Source: Sphingomonas sp. Leaf67
Lineage (GTDB): Bacteria; Pseudomonadota; Alphaproteobacteria; Sphingomonadales; Sphingomonadaceae
Assembly: GCF_001421965.1 (NCBI RefSeq)
Contig: NZ_LMLP01000023.1
Span: 173,460 to 237,459, forward strand
Length of the DNA stretch: 64,000 nt
Direction of reading: 5' to 3'
Below are positions 38,655 through 47,352 of this stretch, piece after piece. Made by a program: the position numbers and the translations under genes. Numbering within the stretch: the first letter of the stretch is position 1; the number at the start of each line of letters is the position of its first letter. The notes under the pieces were generated by a model, which was not told the origin of the DNA, did not search any database, and was given only the letters and a program-made list of their open reading frames with translations.

Positions 38655-41489
38655 TCAACGCAAGTTCGCGCTTCCCAGATCGACCGACGCCGCCGGTATC
38701 ACCACCAGCCGCGGATAGGCCGCCCGCAGCGGTTCGAGGAACTGCTTGGCGTCGCCGACCACGACGATGCTCGCCGCCTTCGGGTCCATGACCCGCGCCG
38801 CAACCGACTGGACCGCCGCCGGCCCGACCGCCTCGACCGAGGGGAGGAAGGTCGCGATGCGCGCCAGCGGCACGCCGTCGGCGACATAGGTGGCGATGGT
38901 GCCGGCAATACCGCTGGTCCGTTCGATCGTTCGCCCGAAATTGCCGGTCAGCACCGCCTTGCGCGTCGCCAGCTCGGCCTCGGGTGCCGGTTCGATGCCC
39001 AGTCGGCGCAACTCGTCGGTAATGATCTTGACCACCTCGGGTGCCGACGGGTTCTTGGTCTGGGTCGACGCGCCGATGGCACCGCCCCAGCGCCGGGCGT
39101 CCAGTTCGGATCGCGCACCATAGGCGAGGCCGCGCTTGATACGGATTTCCTGGTTGAGCCGCGAGGAGAAACCGACACCGAGCGTCGCGTTGGCAACGGC
39201 GGCGGGGAAATAATCCTTGTCGTCCCGCGCGATGCCGGGGCGGGCGACGACCACACCCGCCTGTCCGGCACCGGGCATGTCGACCACGATCACGCGGGGT
39301 TCCGGCGCCGCATATACCGGCGCGGGCGCGGCGGCAGACCCGGGTTGCGCCGTCCAGTCGCCGAACAATCGCGTGGCCAGCGCCATCCCGGCGTCCGCCG
39401 TCAGATCGCCGACCAGCACCAGCGTCGCCTCCGCCGGCTGCCACGCCCGACGATAGGCGGTGACGACATCGTCGCGCGTGATCGCCTTCAGCGATGTCGG
39501 CGTGCCCGTTGCCGGATGGCCATAGGGCGATGCGCCGAACACGACACGATCGGCGACTAGGCCCGCCAGCTGCCCCGGATCGGTCAGCGCCACCGACACG
39601 CCGTCGATGGTCCGTGTCCGCAGCCGCTCAATCTCGTCCTGAGCAAAGGCCGGGTTGCGCGCGACATCGGCAAGGATGGCGAGCGCGGGCGCGGCCTGTG
39701 CCGATCCGACGGTCAGCGTCACGCTCTGCGAATCCCAGCCCGCGCCGCTGCCGATGCTGCCGCCCAGCGATTCAACCGCGCGGGCGATCTCGGTCGCCGA
39801 ACGGGTCTTCGTGCCCTGCGTCAGCAGCCCGGCGGTCAGTTCGCCGACGCCGGCACGGCCCTCGGGATCGGCGACCGCCCCGCCGCCACCGACCAACGCG
39901 GCGGTGACGACCGGCAGGCCGCGCTTCTCGACCACAACGACGCGCATGCCGTTCGGCAGGCGACGTTCGACGGGGATGGGGATCGCGACCTGCACCGGTG
40001 CGGCCGGGGCGGGGGGCAGGATGCGCTGGCTTTCGGGGGCGGGGGTGAACACCGCGATGCCGGGCGGCACCGCCAGCGGCGTCGTGACGACGCTGCTGGC
40101 GACGGCGATCGTGTCGCTGGTCGCGTTCGCCGGCTTGGCGGTGTCGGGCAGATAGCGGACGGTCGCCGCGCGGTTGGCGGCCAGCCAGGTCCTGGCGACG
40201 CGCTGCACATCGGCGGCGGTGACGCGGCCGATCGCGGCAAGGCCCTTGTCCGCCGCCTGCGGGTCACGCTCGACAATGACGCCCTGCGCCAGCGCCGACG
40301 CTTTCCCTTCCGCCGTTTCGCGCGACAGCAGTTCGGCGGTGGTGATCTCGTTCTTCGCCTCGGCCAGTTCGGCGGCGGTCGGCGGGGCCGCGATCAGGCG
40401 GGCGACCTCGCGCTTGAGCGCCGCTTCGCCATCCGCCGCCGATTTGCCGCCGGCAAGAATCGCGTAGAGCGACAGCGTGCCTGGCCCCTGTTTGGCGTCG
40501 AGCTGGACGCCGACGTCCTGCGCGATCTGGTCGCGATAGACGAGTGACTGGTGCAGCCGCGAATTGTCGCCGCCCGACAGGATCGCGTCGAGCACCTTCA
40601 GCGCCGCCTGATCGGGATGATTGGCGGGCGGCAGGGGATAGCTGATCAGGACGGCGGGCAATGGCGTGTTCGCCTCGTACACCGTCTTCGTCACCGGTTG
40701 CTGGCGAACGGGTTCGTCGATCGTCACGCGCGGGATCGGGCGGGCGGGCTTGGCGATTGGGCCGAAATACTGGTCGACCCAGCGGTTCAGTTGCGCGGGA
40801 TCGAAATTGCCGGCGACCACCAGCACGGCATTGTCGGGCCGGTAATAGGTCGCGTGGAAGGCGCGGATATCGTCGATCGTCGCCGCGTCGAGATCGGCGA
40901 TCGATCCGATGCCGGGCCGGGCATAGGGATGGCGGCTATACGACACCATCGGCGCATACAGGCCGAACAGCTTGCCGTATGGTTGCGCGAGGATGCGGCT
41001 GCGCAATTCCTCCTTCACGACCTCGCGTTCCGACGCGAAGGTCTTGGGATCGACGACCAGCGTCGCCATCCGGTCGGCCTCGGCGAACAACAGCCGTTGC
41101 AGATGGTTGGCCGGCACCACCTCGAAATAATTGGTGTAGTCGTCGGCAGTCGACGCGTTGTTGTACCCGCCGACATCCTCGGTCAGCCGGTCGAGCTGTT
41201 CGGGCACCAGATTGCGCGTCGCCTTGAACATTAAATGTTCGAACATGTGCGCAAAGCCGGACCGCCCGGCGGGATCGTCCTTTGACCCGACATCGTACCA
41301 CACCTGCACCGACACGTTCGCGCTCGACGTGTCGCGAATGGCATAGACACGCAGGCCGTTGGGCAGGGTGCGTTCGGTATAGGCGATCGGCGGGACCGTC
41401 GCCTGCGCCGCCGCGGGCACGGCACGCGGCTGCGCATAGGCGGGGGCGAACAGGGCGGTCGAAATCAGCAACGCAAGGCCGAGACGCAT
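38655..41489 (-). CDS. M16 family zinc peptidase, two-domain (pitrilysin-like)
   Basis: 944 aa with a signal peptide (to AYAQ, ~20). Domain 1 has the inverted zinc motif H81-x2-E84-H85 in GFAHMFEHLMFK and the third ligand Glu in SEREVVKEELRSR, so it is catalytic. Domain 2 (about 500-944) has the M16 fold (RLPNGMRVVVVEKRGLPVVTAALVGG) without an HxxEH, as expected for the paired non-catalytic half. It should degrade peptides in the periplasm. It is a large monocistronic gene, divergent from nothing nearby, and its 3' end is bounded by a repeat element. Confidence 0.93.
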   Translation of the reverse strand: MRLGLALLISTALFAPAYAQPRAVPAAAQATVPPIAYTERTLPNGLRVYAIRDTSSANVSVQVWYDVGSKDDPAGRSGFAHMFEHLMFKATRNLVPEQLDRLTEDVGGYNNASTADDYTNYFEVVPANHLQRLLFAEADRMATLVVDPKTFASEREVVKEELRSRILAQPYGKLFGLYAPMVSYSRHPYARPGIGSIADLDAATIDDIRAFHATYYRPDNAVLVVAGNFDPAQLNRWVDQYFGPIAKPARPIPRVTIDEPVRQQPVTKTVYEANTPLPAVLISYPLPPANHPDQAALKVLDAILSGGDNSRLHQSLVYRDQIAQDVGVQLDAKQGPGTLSLYAILAGGKSAADGEAALKREVARLIAAPPTAAELAEAKNEITTAELLSRETAEGKASALAQGVIVERDPQAADKGLAAIGRVTAADVQRVARTWLAANRAATVRYLPDTAKPANATSDTIAVASSVVTTPLAVPPGIAVFTPAPESQRILPPAPAAPVQVAIPIPVERRLPNGMRVVVVEKRGLPVVTAALVGGGGAVADPEGRAGVGELTAGLLTQGTKTRSATEIARAVESLGGSIGSGAGWDSQSVTLTVGSAQAAPALAILADVARNPAFAQDEIERLRTRTIDGVSVALTDPGQLAGLVADRVVFGASPYGHPATGTPTSLKAITRDDVVTAYRRAWQPAEATLVLVGDLTADAGMALATRLFGDWTAQPGSAAAPAPVYAAPEPRVIVVDMPGAGQAGVVVARPGIARDDKDYFPAAVANATLGVGFSSRLNQEIRIKRGLAYGARSELDARRWGGAIGASTQTKNPSAPEVVKIITDELRRLGIEPAPEAELATRKAVLTGNFGRTIERTSGIAGTIATYVADGVPLARIATFLPSVEAVGPAAVQSVAARVMDPKAASIVVVGDAKQFLEPLRAAYPRLVVIPAASVDLGSANLR

Positions 41490-41607
41490 TGGGAAACTCC
41501 GGCAGGAAGAATGCCGGAGATGTGGGCCGCGCGGGCGGCGAGTGTCAATGTATCATCGGCTACGGGCGTCACGCCGGATCAGCCCCCGTGACGCTCCCGC
41601 CGGCCGA

Positions 41608-41808
41608 TCAGCCCTTTTTACGGCCGGCATTGGCGTAGAGCAGCGCAGCGGCAAGCGCGGCCGATCCGATGCCGATACCGACGCCGATCGGCACCAGCGG
41701 CCATGCCTGTCCCTTCGACGGCTGCCGGGTATCGGCCGCGGCGTCGGCGAGGCGCTTGGCTTCCTTTGCCGCGGCGGCGACCTCGTTCAGTGCGGTTTTT
41801 TCGGTCAT
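41608..41808 (-). CDS. Small single-TM membrane protein, unknown function
   Basis: 66 aa: a charged N-terminal half (MTEKTALNEVAAAAKEAKRLADAAADT), then a single hydrophobic helix (PLVPIGVGIGIGSAALAAALLYA) with a basic end NAGRKKG. It begins 21 nt after the tgt stop and is probably in the same transcript. Similar small proteins occur in sphingomonads; no family function known. Confidence 0.6.
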   Translation of the reverse strand: MTEKTALNEVAAAAKEAKRLADAAADTRQPSKGQAWPLVPIGVGIGIGSAALAAALLYANAGRKKG

Positions 41809-41829
41809 GATCCTCTCCCTCTTTTATGC

Positions 41830-42978
41830 TCAACGCTTGCCGGCCGTGTAGCGTGCCCGGAAATCGTCGGCGAAAATGTGCAGCGTGTCGCTGGCGATGG
41901 CGGCCCGCAGATCGGCCATCAACGCCTGATAGAAATAGAGATTATGTTCGGTCATCAGCATCGCGCCGAGAATCTCCCCGGCACGGACCAGATGGTGGAG
42001 ATAGGCGCGGCTGAAATTGCGGCAGGTCGGACAGGCGCATTCCGGGTCGGCGGGGCCCAGATCCTCGGCGAATTTGGCATTGCGGATGTTGATCGGGCCG
42101 CCGCGGGTAAACGCCTGTCCGGTGCGACCCGATCGGGTCGGCAGCACGCAGTCGAACATGTCGATGCCGCGTTCGACCGCCCCGACGATGTCGTCGGGCT
42201 TGCCGACCCCCATCAAATAGCGGGGTTTGTCGATCGGCAGTTGCCCCGGCGCATAGTCGAGCACGCCGAACATCGCCTCCTGCCCCTCGCCAACCGCGAG
42301 GCCGCCGACCGCATAGCCATCGAAGCCGATATCGATCAGCGCGTCGGCGGACGACTCGCGCAGTTTTTCGTCGAGCGCACCCTGCTGGATACCGAACAAG
42401 GCGGCGCGCGAGGCATGTTCCTCGCCCGAATCGAACCCGGCCCGGCTGCGGCGCGCCCAGCGCATCGACCGCTCCATCGCGCGGGCCTGCACGTCGGGGG
42501 TCGACGTCGTCGGCACCAGTTCGTCGAACGCCATGACGATATCGCTGCCCAGCAACCGCTGGATCTCCATCGATCGCTCGGGACTCATCAGGTGACGGGT
42601 GCCGTCCAGATGGCTCTTGAATTCGACGCCATCCTCCGACCGCTTGGTCAGTTCGGACAGGCTCATCACCTGATAGCCGCCGCTGTCGGTCAGGATCGGC
42701 CGGTCCCAGCCCATGAAGGCGTGCAACCCACCCAGTCGCGCGACACGTTCGGCGCTCGGCCGCAGCATCAGGTGATAGGTATTGCCGAGCAGGATGTCGG
42801 CACCGGCGGCGCGCACGTCCTGCGGCTTGACCGCCTTGACCGTGGCGGCGGTGCCGACCGGCATGAAGGCGGGGGTGCGGATCTCGCCACGCTGCATGGC
42901 GATCGTGCCGGCGCGGGCGCGGCCGGAGGTGGCGGTGACGGTGAAGGCGAAACGGGGCGGCATAAGGGGTCGCGTCAT
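41830..42978 (-). CDS. tgt: tRNA-guanine transglycosylase (queuosine)
   Basis: 382 aa. TDSGGYQVMSL in the front half contains the general-acid Asp, and GIDMFDCVLPTRSGRTGQAF has the nucleophile Asp that attacks the tRNA base. A zinc site follows in CACPTCRNFSRAYLHH. It swaps guanine 34 for preQ1 in tRNAs with GUN anticodons, such as the tRNA-Tyr (GUA) in this window. ATG at 42978 is taken; an upstream ATG at 43020 adds residues overlapping the opposite-strand gene's leader. queA is not seen. Confidence 0.96.
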   Translation of the reverse strand: MTRPLMPPRFAFTVTATSGRARAGTIAMQRGEIRTPAFMPVGTAATVKAVKPQDVRAAGADILLGNTYHLMLRPSAERVARLGGLHAFMGWDRPILTDSGGYQVMSLSELTKRSEDGVEFKSHLDGTRHLMSPERSMEIQRLLGSDIVMAFDELVPTTSTPDVQARAMERSMRWARRSRAGFDSGEEHASRAALFGIQQGALDEKLRESSADALIDIGFDGYAVGGLAVGEGQEAMFGVLDYAPGQLPIDKPRYLMGVGKPDDIVGAVERGIDMFDCVLPTRSGRTGQAFTRGGPINIRNAKFAEDLGPADPECACPTCRNFSRAYLHHLVRAGEILGAMLMTEHNLYFYQALMADLRAAIASDTLHIFADDFRARYTAGKR

Positions 42979-43034
42979 GCCGGACCTTACCCGCGCTGTC
43001 GACCGTTGTCGCGGCTTCACATCGGAGAGACGAC

Positions 43035-43196
43035 ATGCCCGAACCGCTCAACCCCGGCGACGATGCCGCACCCGGTACCCCCGGTACGGGTGAAGATCTC
43101 TGCCCGCGCTGCGGCGGCAAGGGCACGATCGACGGTGACGAATGCACCAATTGCGGCGGCACCGGCAAGGTGATCGAAGGCATCGGCGGGGCGTAA
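43035..43196 (+). CDS. 53-aa Cys-rich (DnaJ-type zinc finger) protein
   Basis: Encodes two CxxCxGxG motifs: CPRCGGKG (23-30) and CTNCGGTG (37-44), spaced by seven residues (TIDGDE plus linker) as in one zinc centre of DnaJ. The first 22 residues are acidic and Pro/Gly-rich (PEPLNPGDDAAPGTPGTGEDL). Good ribosome site GGAGAG at 43024. It is divergent from tgt and its stop abuts the palindromic element (43195). It could be a small chaperone-like or RNA-associated zinc protein; the function is not known. Confidence 0.75.
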   Translation: MPEPLNPGDDAAPGTPGTGEDLCPRCGGKGTIDGDECTNCGGTGKVIEGIGGA

Positions 43197-43398
43197 ATCC
43201 TCCCCGGCACGGGGAGGGGGATCGGCCCCAGACTAGTGAAGGGGGGTGTTCACACTCGCAACGCTGGGGTTCGCGGCCAGCCCCCTCCACCATGCTGCGC
43301 CCACGGCTCGCCTTGCGAGCCGGCTTTGCTGCTGCGACTTGCTCCCGGCAAGTCTCTGATCGCCGCTACGTCCCCCTCCCCGTGCCGGGGAGGACTTT
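43195..43398. repeat. CCTCCCCG-ended palindromic element, copy 2 (204 nt)
   Basis: Ends AAATCCTCCCCGGCACGGGG and CCGTGCCGGGGAGGACTTT are inverted. The inside shares ACGGCTCGCCTTGCGAGCC and CTGATCGCCGCTACGTCCCC with copy 48314-48516. It lies between the 53-aa gene (its stop TAA overlaps the element start) and the PLP gene stop. Confidence 0.85.
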
Positions 43399-43401
43399 GG
43401 G

Positions 43402-44721
43402 TCAGATCGCCGCCAGTGCCTGCTCGAAATCGGCGATCAGGTCGTCCGCATCCTCAACCCCGATCGAAATCCGCACCAGATTGTCGGTAATCCCCAGCGC
43501 CGCCTTGCGCGCATCGGGCACAGACAGATGCGTCATGCCCGCGGGATGGCTGGCCAGCGTCTCGGTTCCGCCAAGGCTGACCGCCAGTTTTGCGATGACC
43601 AGTGCGTCGAGGAACGCGAACGCCTCGCGCTCGCCACCTTTCAGGTACAGCGAAAAGGTCGATCCCCCGCCGGTGCAATGGCGCGCATAGATGTCGGCCT
43701 GCCGCGCCATGCCTTCGGCATCTTTCAGGAAACCGAGATAGCCGACGCGCTCGACCTTCGGATGATCGCGCAGGAACGCGCAGACCTTCTCGGCATTCTC
43801 GCCCGCCCGGCTCATACGTAGTTCGAGCGTTTCGAGACTGCGGAGCAGCATCCATGCGGTGTTCGGGTCGCAGATCGTGCCGATGGTGTTGCGCATGGAG
43901 CGGATTGTGTTGATGTGTGCCTTCGATCCCAGCACGCCGCCGGCCACCAGGTCACTGTGCCCGCCCGCATATTTGGTCAGCGAGTAGACGACCAGATCGG
44001 CACCGTGTTGCAGCGGTTGCTGCCAAAGCGGCCCCAGAAACGTGTTGTCGATCGCAATCGGCGGTTTTTCCGCCCCGTCGCCGAACACCGCGTCGCGGGC
44101 GGCCGCGACCGCTTCGATATCGACCAGCGCGTTGGTCGGGTTGGCGGGACTTTCGAGATAGATCAGCGGTACCGGACCGTCGGCCTGTCGCAGCACGCCC
44201 TCGATCTCGTCGCGGGTCGCGCCGGCCGGGAAGTCGAGATACTTCACCCCGAAGCGGCCGAGCACGCGACCGATCAGCGTTTCGGTCGCCGCATAGAGCG
44301 GTCCCGAATGGATGACCGTGTCGCCGGGCTGGACCATCGCCAGAAACAGCGTCGCGATCGCCGACATCCCGCTGGAAAAGACCAGCGCATCCTCCGCTGC
44401 TTCCCAGACGCCCAGCCGGTCTTCGAGGATTTCCTGATTGGGGCCGTTGAAGCGCGAATAGACCAGCCCCTCCGCACCGCCCGGCCGCTTGCCGGTCACG
44501 CCCTCGAAATGGCGCTTGCCTGCCGCTGCGTTGGGAAAGACGTAGGTCGAGGTCGCGAAGATCGGCGGTTTCAGCGATCCTTCGGACAGGACCGGATCAT
44601 AGCCATGGCCCATCATCAGCGTCGCGGGCTTCAGCCGGCGACCGCCGACGGTGTCGACCGAAGGCTTGGGGCGACGGCGCGGCGGAACGCCGGTCAGGTC
44701 GGCTTCGGTTTCGTCGGACAT
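43402..44721 (-). CDS. Cystathionine gamma-synthase family PLP enzyme
   Basis: 439 aa. The PLP lysine is in YSLTKYAGGHSD; LYAATETLIGRVLGRFGVKY and SPANPTNALVDIEAV are Cys/Met metabolism PLP signatures. Long N-terminal extension (about 45 residues, PPRRRPKPSVDTVGGRR). Family members act as cystathionine gamma-synthase, cystathionine or methionine lyase, or O-acyl-homoserine sulphhydrylase; the sequence does not decide. GGGSTFSLYLKGGE is present near the C-terminus, as in the sphingomonad homologues. Monocistronic. Confidence 0.88.
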   Translation of the reverse strand: MSDETEADLTGVPPRRRPKPSVDTVGGRRLKPATLMMGHGYDPVLSEGSLKPPIFATSTYVFPNAAAGKRHFEGVTGKRPGGAEGLVYSRFNGPNQEILEDRLGVWEAAEDALVFSSGMSAIATLFLAMVQPGDTVIHSGPLYAATETLIGRVLGRFGVKYLDFPAGATRDEIEGVLRQADGPVPLIYLESPANPTNALVDIEAVAAARDAVFGDGAEKPPIAIDNTFLGPLWQQPLQHGADLVVYSLTKYAGGHSDLVAGGVLGSKAHINTIRSMRNTIGTICDPNTAWMLLRSLETLELRMSRAGENAEKVCAFLRDHPKVERVGYLGFLKDAEGMARQADIYARHCTGGGSTFSLYLKGGEREAFAFLDALVIAKLAVSLGGTETLASHPAGMTHLSVPDARKAALGITDNLVRISIGVEDADDLIADFEQALAAI

Positions 44722-44790
44722 CGTGAGTCTCTCCTGCTTTTTCGGGAGAGCGTAGCGATAGTTACGGGAGAAACCAAATTACGACGCATG

Positions 44791-44878
44791 TCGTACCCCC
44801 GCGCAGGCGGGGGCCCAAGGTCGCACAGCATAACGGTCGCGTCTGGGACTCTGGACCCCCGCCTGCGCGGGGGTACGG
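44791..44878. repeat. CCCCGC-type palindromic repeats
   Basis: Two hairpins, CCCCCGCGCAGGCGGGGG (about 44797-44814) and CCCCCGCCTGCGCGGGGG (about 44856-44874), oriented tail-to-tail, with TACG at the outer sides. Between the PLP gene start and the pgeF stop, both on the minus strand. Confidence 0.8.
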
Positions 44879-44884
44879 AAAGGA

Positions 44885-45661
44885 CTATCCCGCCAGACCG
44901 ATCAGCGACAGCTGCCGGCCATAATCCGCCTCGCCGCGATGCGTCGCGCGGCGGAAGCTGAAGAAGCGGTCTTCCTGCGCATAGGTGTCGAGGCCGAGTG
45001 CCTCGATCCGCCGCACGCCCGCCGCCGCCAGCCGGTGCACCACATAGGCTTCGAGATCGAACCGGGCATGGCCGGGTCGGTTTTCGGCGAAGAACCGCTC
45101 ATTGGCCGGATCGGTCGAACAGAAGCGTTCGACGAAGCCCATATCGACCTCATAGCTTGCCCGCGCGATGCACGGGCCGATCGCGGCGGCGATCCGGCCG
45201 CTGCGCGCCCCGAGCTTTTCCATCTGCGCGATCGTCGCGTCGGTAATGCCCGCCAGCGCGCCTTTCCACCCGGCATGGGCCGCACCGACCACGCCGGCCT
45301 CCGGATCGGCGAGCAGCACCGGCGCGCAATCGGCGGTGACGATGCCGAGCAGGATGTCGGGCCGTTCGGTGACCATCGCGTCGCCCTGCGGCCGGTCGGC
45401 ATCGGGAAAGGCGGTCAGCACCCGCACGACCGAGGCCGAATGCGTCTGGTACAGCCCGCACAACGCCGCGCCGGGCAGCACCGCCGCCACGGCACGCGCG
45501 CGATTTTCCGCCACCGCCGCCGGATCGTCGGCCGATCCGAGGCCGACATTCAGGCCCGCGACGACCCCGCTCGACACGCCGCCGCGCCGCCCGAGAAAGC
45601 CGTGCGCCACGCCGTCCAGCGCAGCGGCGCGGATCACCTCGACATCATGGACGTCCGTCAC
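44885..45661 (-). CDS. pgeF: Peptidoglycan editing factor PgeF (laccase-domain)
   Basis: 258 aa YfiH/DUF152 family. HGFLGRRGGVSSG opens the fold, and GLYQTHSASVV, VTADCAPVLLAD, GAAHAGWKGAL and GPCIARASYEVD carry the conserved His/Cys metal-type centre. PgeF hydrolyses wrong UDP-MurNAc-serine precursors, guarding cell-wall fidelity; some were called polyphenol oxidases. It starts inside the stop of the upstream GNAT gene (ATGA). Confidence 0.92.
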   Translation of the reverse strand: MTDVHDVEVIRAAALDGVAHGFLGRRGGVSSGVVAGLNVGLGSADDPAAVAENRARAVAAVLPGAALCGLYQTHSASVVRVLTAFPDADRPQGDAMVTERPDILLGIVTADCAPVLLADPEAGVVGAAHAGWKGALAGITDATIAQMEKLGARSGRIAAAIGPCIARASYEVDMGFVERFCSTDPANERFFAENRPGHARFDLEAYVVHRLAAAGVRRIEALGLDTYAQEDRFFSFRRATHRGEADYGRQLSLIGLAG

Positions 45662-46167
45662 AGGGCCACCCGCATCACGTCATCCACATCCCGATGATTG
45701 CCGACCATGAAGTCGTAGCGGCCGACCCGTTCGAAGCCACAACGTTCGTAAAACCGCCGGGCGCGGTGATTGTCGACGAACACCGACAGATAGAGTTCGT
45801 CGGCACCGGTCGCGCGCGCCGTCGCCAGCATATGCTCCATCATCCGCGCGGCGAGCCCGCTGCCCTGCCATGCGGTTCGCACATAGAATTGGCGCAGTTC
45901 GATCGGCCGTCCGCGCGGTTCGAACGGCAGCGACGGCGGCCCGAGCTTGGCGTACCCGGCCTCGTCGTCGCCAGCCATCGCCAGTACGACATGGAAGCGC
46001 GGATCGGTCAGTTCCCCGGTCCACTTGTCGGGCGTGTGGTTGGTCAGGAATGCGGCGAGATCGGCCGGGTCGTAGAGCGTGCCGAACGTTTCGGTAAAGG
46101 TTTCCGCCCCGATCCGTGCCAGCAGCGCGGCATCGGCGGCCGTCGCCGCGCGCAGCACCGGGGTCAT
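45658..46167 (-). CDS. GNAT-family N-acetyltransferase
   Basis: 169 aa. Core GNAT motif A FYVRTAWQGSGLAARMMEHMLATARATGADELYLSVFVDNHRARRFYERCGFERVG with the Q/RxxGxG/A loop for CoA. Substrate unknown. Its stop overlaps the pgeF ATG and its start overlaps the midA stop, both by ATGA, so it is translationally coupled in the operon midA-GNAT-pgeF. Confidence 0.88.
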   Translation of the reverse strand: MTPVLRAATAADAALLARIGAETFTETFGTLYDPADLAAFLTNHTPDKWTGELTDPRFHVVLAMAGDDEAGYAKLGPPSLPFEPRGRPIELRQFYVRTAWQGSGLAARMMEHMLATARATGADELYLSVFVDNHRARRFYERCGFERVGRYDFMVGNHRDVDDVMRVAL

Positions 46168-47210
46168 GCGAACCCCGCCGGAACCGGCCAGCCGGGGCTG
46201 GTGATCGCGATCGCCTTGAACAGGCTGCCCATCTGCTCGTCCTCCACCAACCGGTCGCGATCGGCGCGCAACCCGGCACCGCGGTCGGGCGACCGCGCCG
46301 ACAATGCCTGTACCCGCGCATCGATGCCAAGCGCCTTCAGCAGCGCGCCCTGTTCGACCGGGCCATAGGCCATAGCGTCCTCGGCCCGCGCGGCTTCGGC
46401 GAGCGTCGCGAAGTCGACATGCGCGGTCAGGTCCTGCTCGCCCGGGTTTTCATACGGGTTGACGAAGCCGTGCCCGCGCACCGCCTGCAACGTGTCGCCG
46501 ATCGCCGGGCCGCTATAGCCATAGTCGATGATGAGCGCGCAGCCGCCCTGCGCGACGATCCGCTTGGCCAGCTGGCGCAGGATGGCGACGGCGGCCGGGG
46601 CGGTTTCGAGGACCGAGCCGAGCGGCGCCCCCTGCAGATGCGGGGGGATGATCGGGTCGAAACCACGCGTGCCGACGATCGGCAGGAACAGCGTATCCTG
46701 ACACGCGACCAGCCGTTCGCGCCAGCCCTCCGCCGTCTTCACGAGTTGCCGGATCGGCAGCGCGTCGAAAAATTCGTTGGCCACGACCAGCAGCGGGCCG
46801 TCGTCGGGCAGGCCGACACCGTCCATCGCCCATTCGGCCTGCGGCACGTGCTTCGCCTGTTCGGCCCGCAGCGTCGGCGACGTTTCGACGAAATGGACAC
46901 CGGGGGTGCAGCCCGCCGATTCCATGGCGCGGAGCGCATCGGCGGCGAGGGTGCCGCGACCCGGACCGAATTCGACATAGCGCGCCGCAGGTCGCCCGGC
47001 GCGATCCCACCCGTCGGCCAGCGACAGGCCGATCAGCTCGCCGAACATCTGGCTGATCTCCGGCGCGGTGGTGAAGTCGCCCTTCGCGCCGAGCGGGTCG
47101 CGCGTGGCGTAATAGTGCGCGTTGGCCGCCCCCATGAACTGGGCGAGGCTGATCGGCCCGGCCAGCGTGATCGCGCGGGCGAGGCGTTCGGGCAGGGCGG
47201 CGTCGGTCAT
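46164..47210 (-). CDS. SAM-dependent methyltransferase, MidA/NDUFAF7 family
   Basis: 348 aa. Motif I YVEFGPGRGTLAADALRAM binds SAM and LLVVANEFFDALPIRQLVK carries the family-specific acidic motif. In mitochondria NDUFAF7 methylates an arginine of complex I subunit NDUFS2; bacterial members are probably protein arginine methyltransferases of complex I. The start at 47210 is preferred to an upstream ATG at 47378 because that extension (residues 1-56) would be encoded by a repeat element. First gene of the midA-GNAT-pgeF unit. Confidence 0.9.
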   Translation of the reverse strand: MTDAALPERLARAITLAGPISLAQFMGAANAHYYATRDPLGAKGDFTTAPEISQMFGELIGLSLADGWDRAGRPAARYVEFGPGRGTLAADALRAMESAGCTPGVHFVETSPTLRAEQAKHVPQAEWAMDGVGLPDDGPLLVVANEFFDALPIRQLVKTAEGWRERLVACQDTLFLPIVGTRGFDPIIPPHLQGAPLGSVLETAPAAVAILRQLAKRIVAQGGCALIIDYGYSGPAIGDTLQAVRGHGFVNPYENPGEQDLTAHVDFATLAEAARAEDAMAYGPVEQGALLKALGIDARVQALSARSPDRGAGLRADRDRLVEDEQMGSLFKAIAITSPGWPVPAGFA

Positions 47211-47213
47211 CCG

Positions 47214-47352
47214 AAATCCTCCCCGCTGCGCGGGGAGGGGGACCGTCCGCAAGACGGTGGAGGGGGGTATCCGCAGACGCAGCCGTGGTGGAGCAGGCGA
47301 ACCCCCTCCACCATGCTGCGCATGGTCCCCCTCCCCGTGCCGGGGAGGAGCT
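47214..47352. repeat. CCTCCCCG-ended palindromic element, copy 3 (139 nt)
   Basis: Ends AAATCCTCCCCGCTGCGCGG and CCCGTGCCGGGGAGGAGC. It fills the whole gap between the midA start and the lgt stop, both on the minus strand, separating an otherwise continuous operon. Confidence 0.85.

Noticed and set aside
41542..43173. A 543-codon plus-strand frame opposite tgt
   Set aside because: Tgt motifs are on the minus strand; the plus frame is low in hydrophobic core pattern and spans two real genes.
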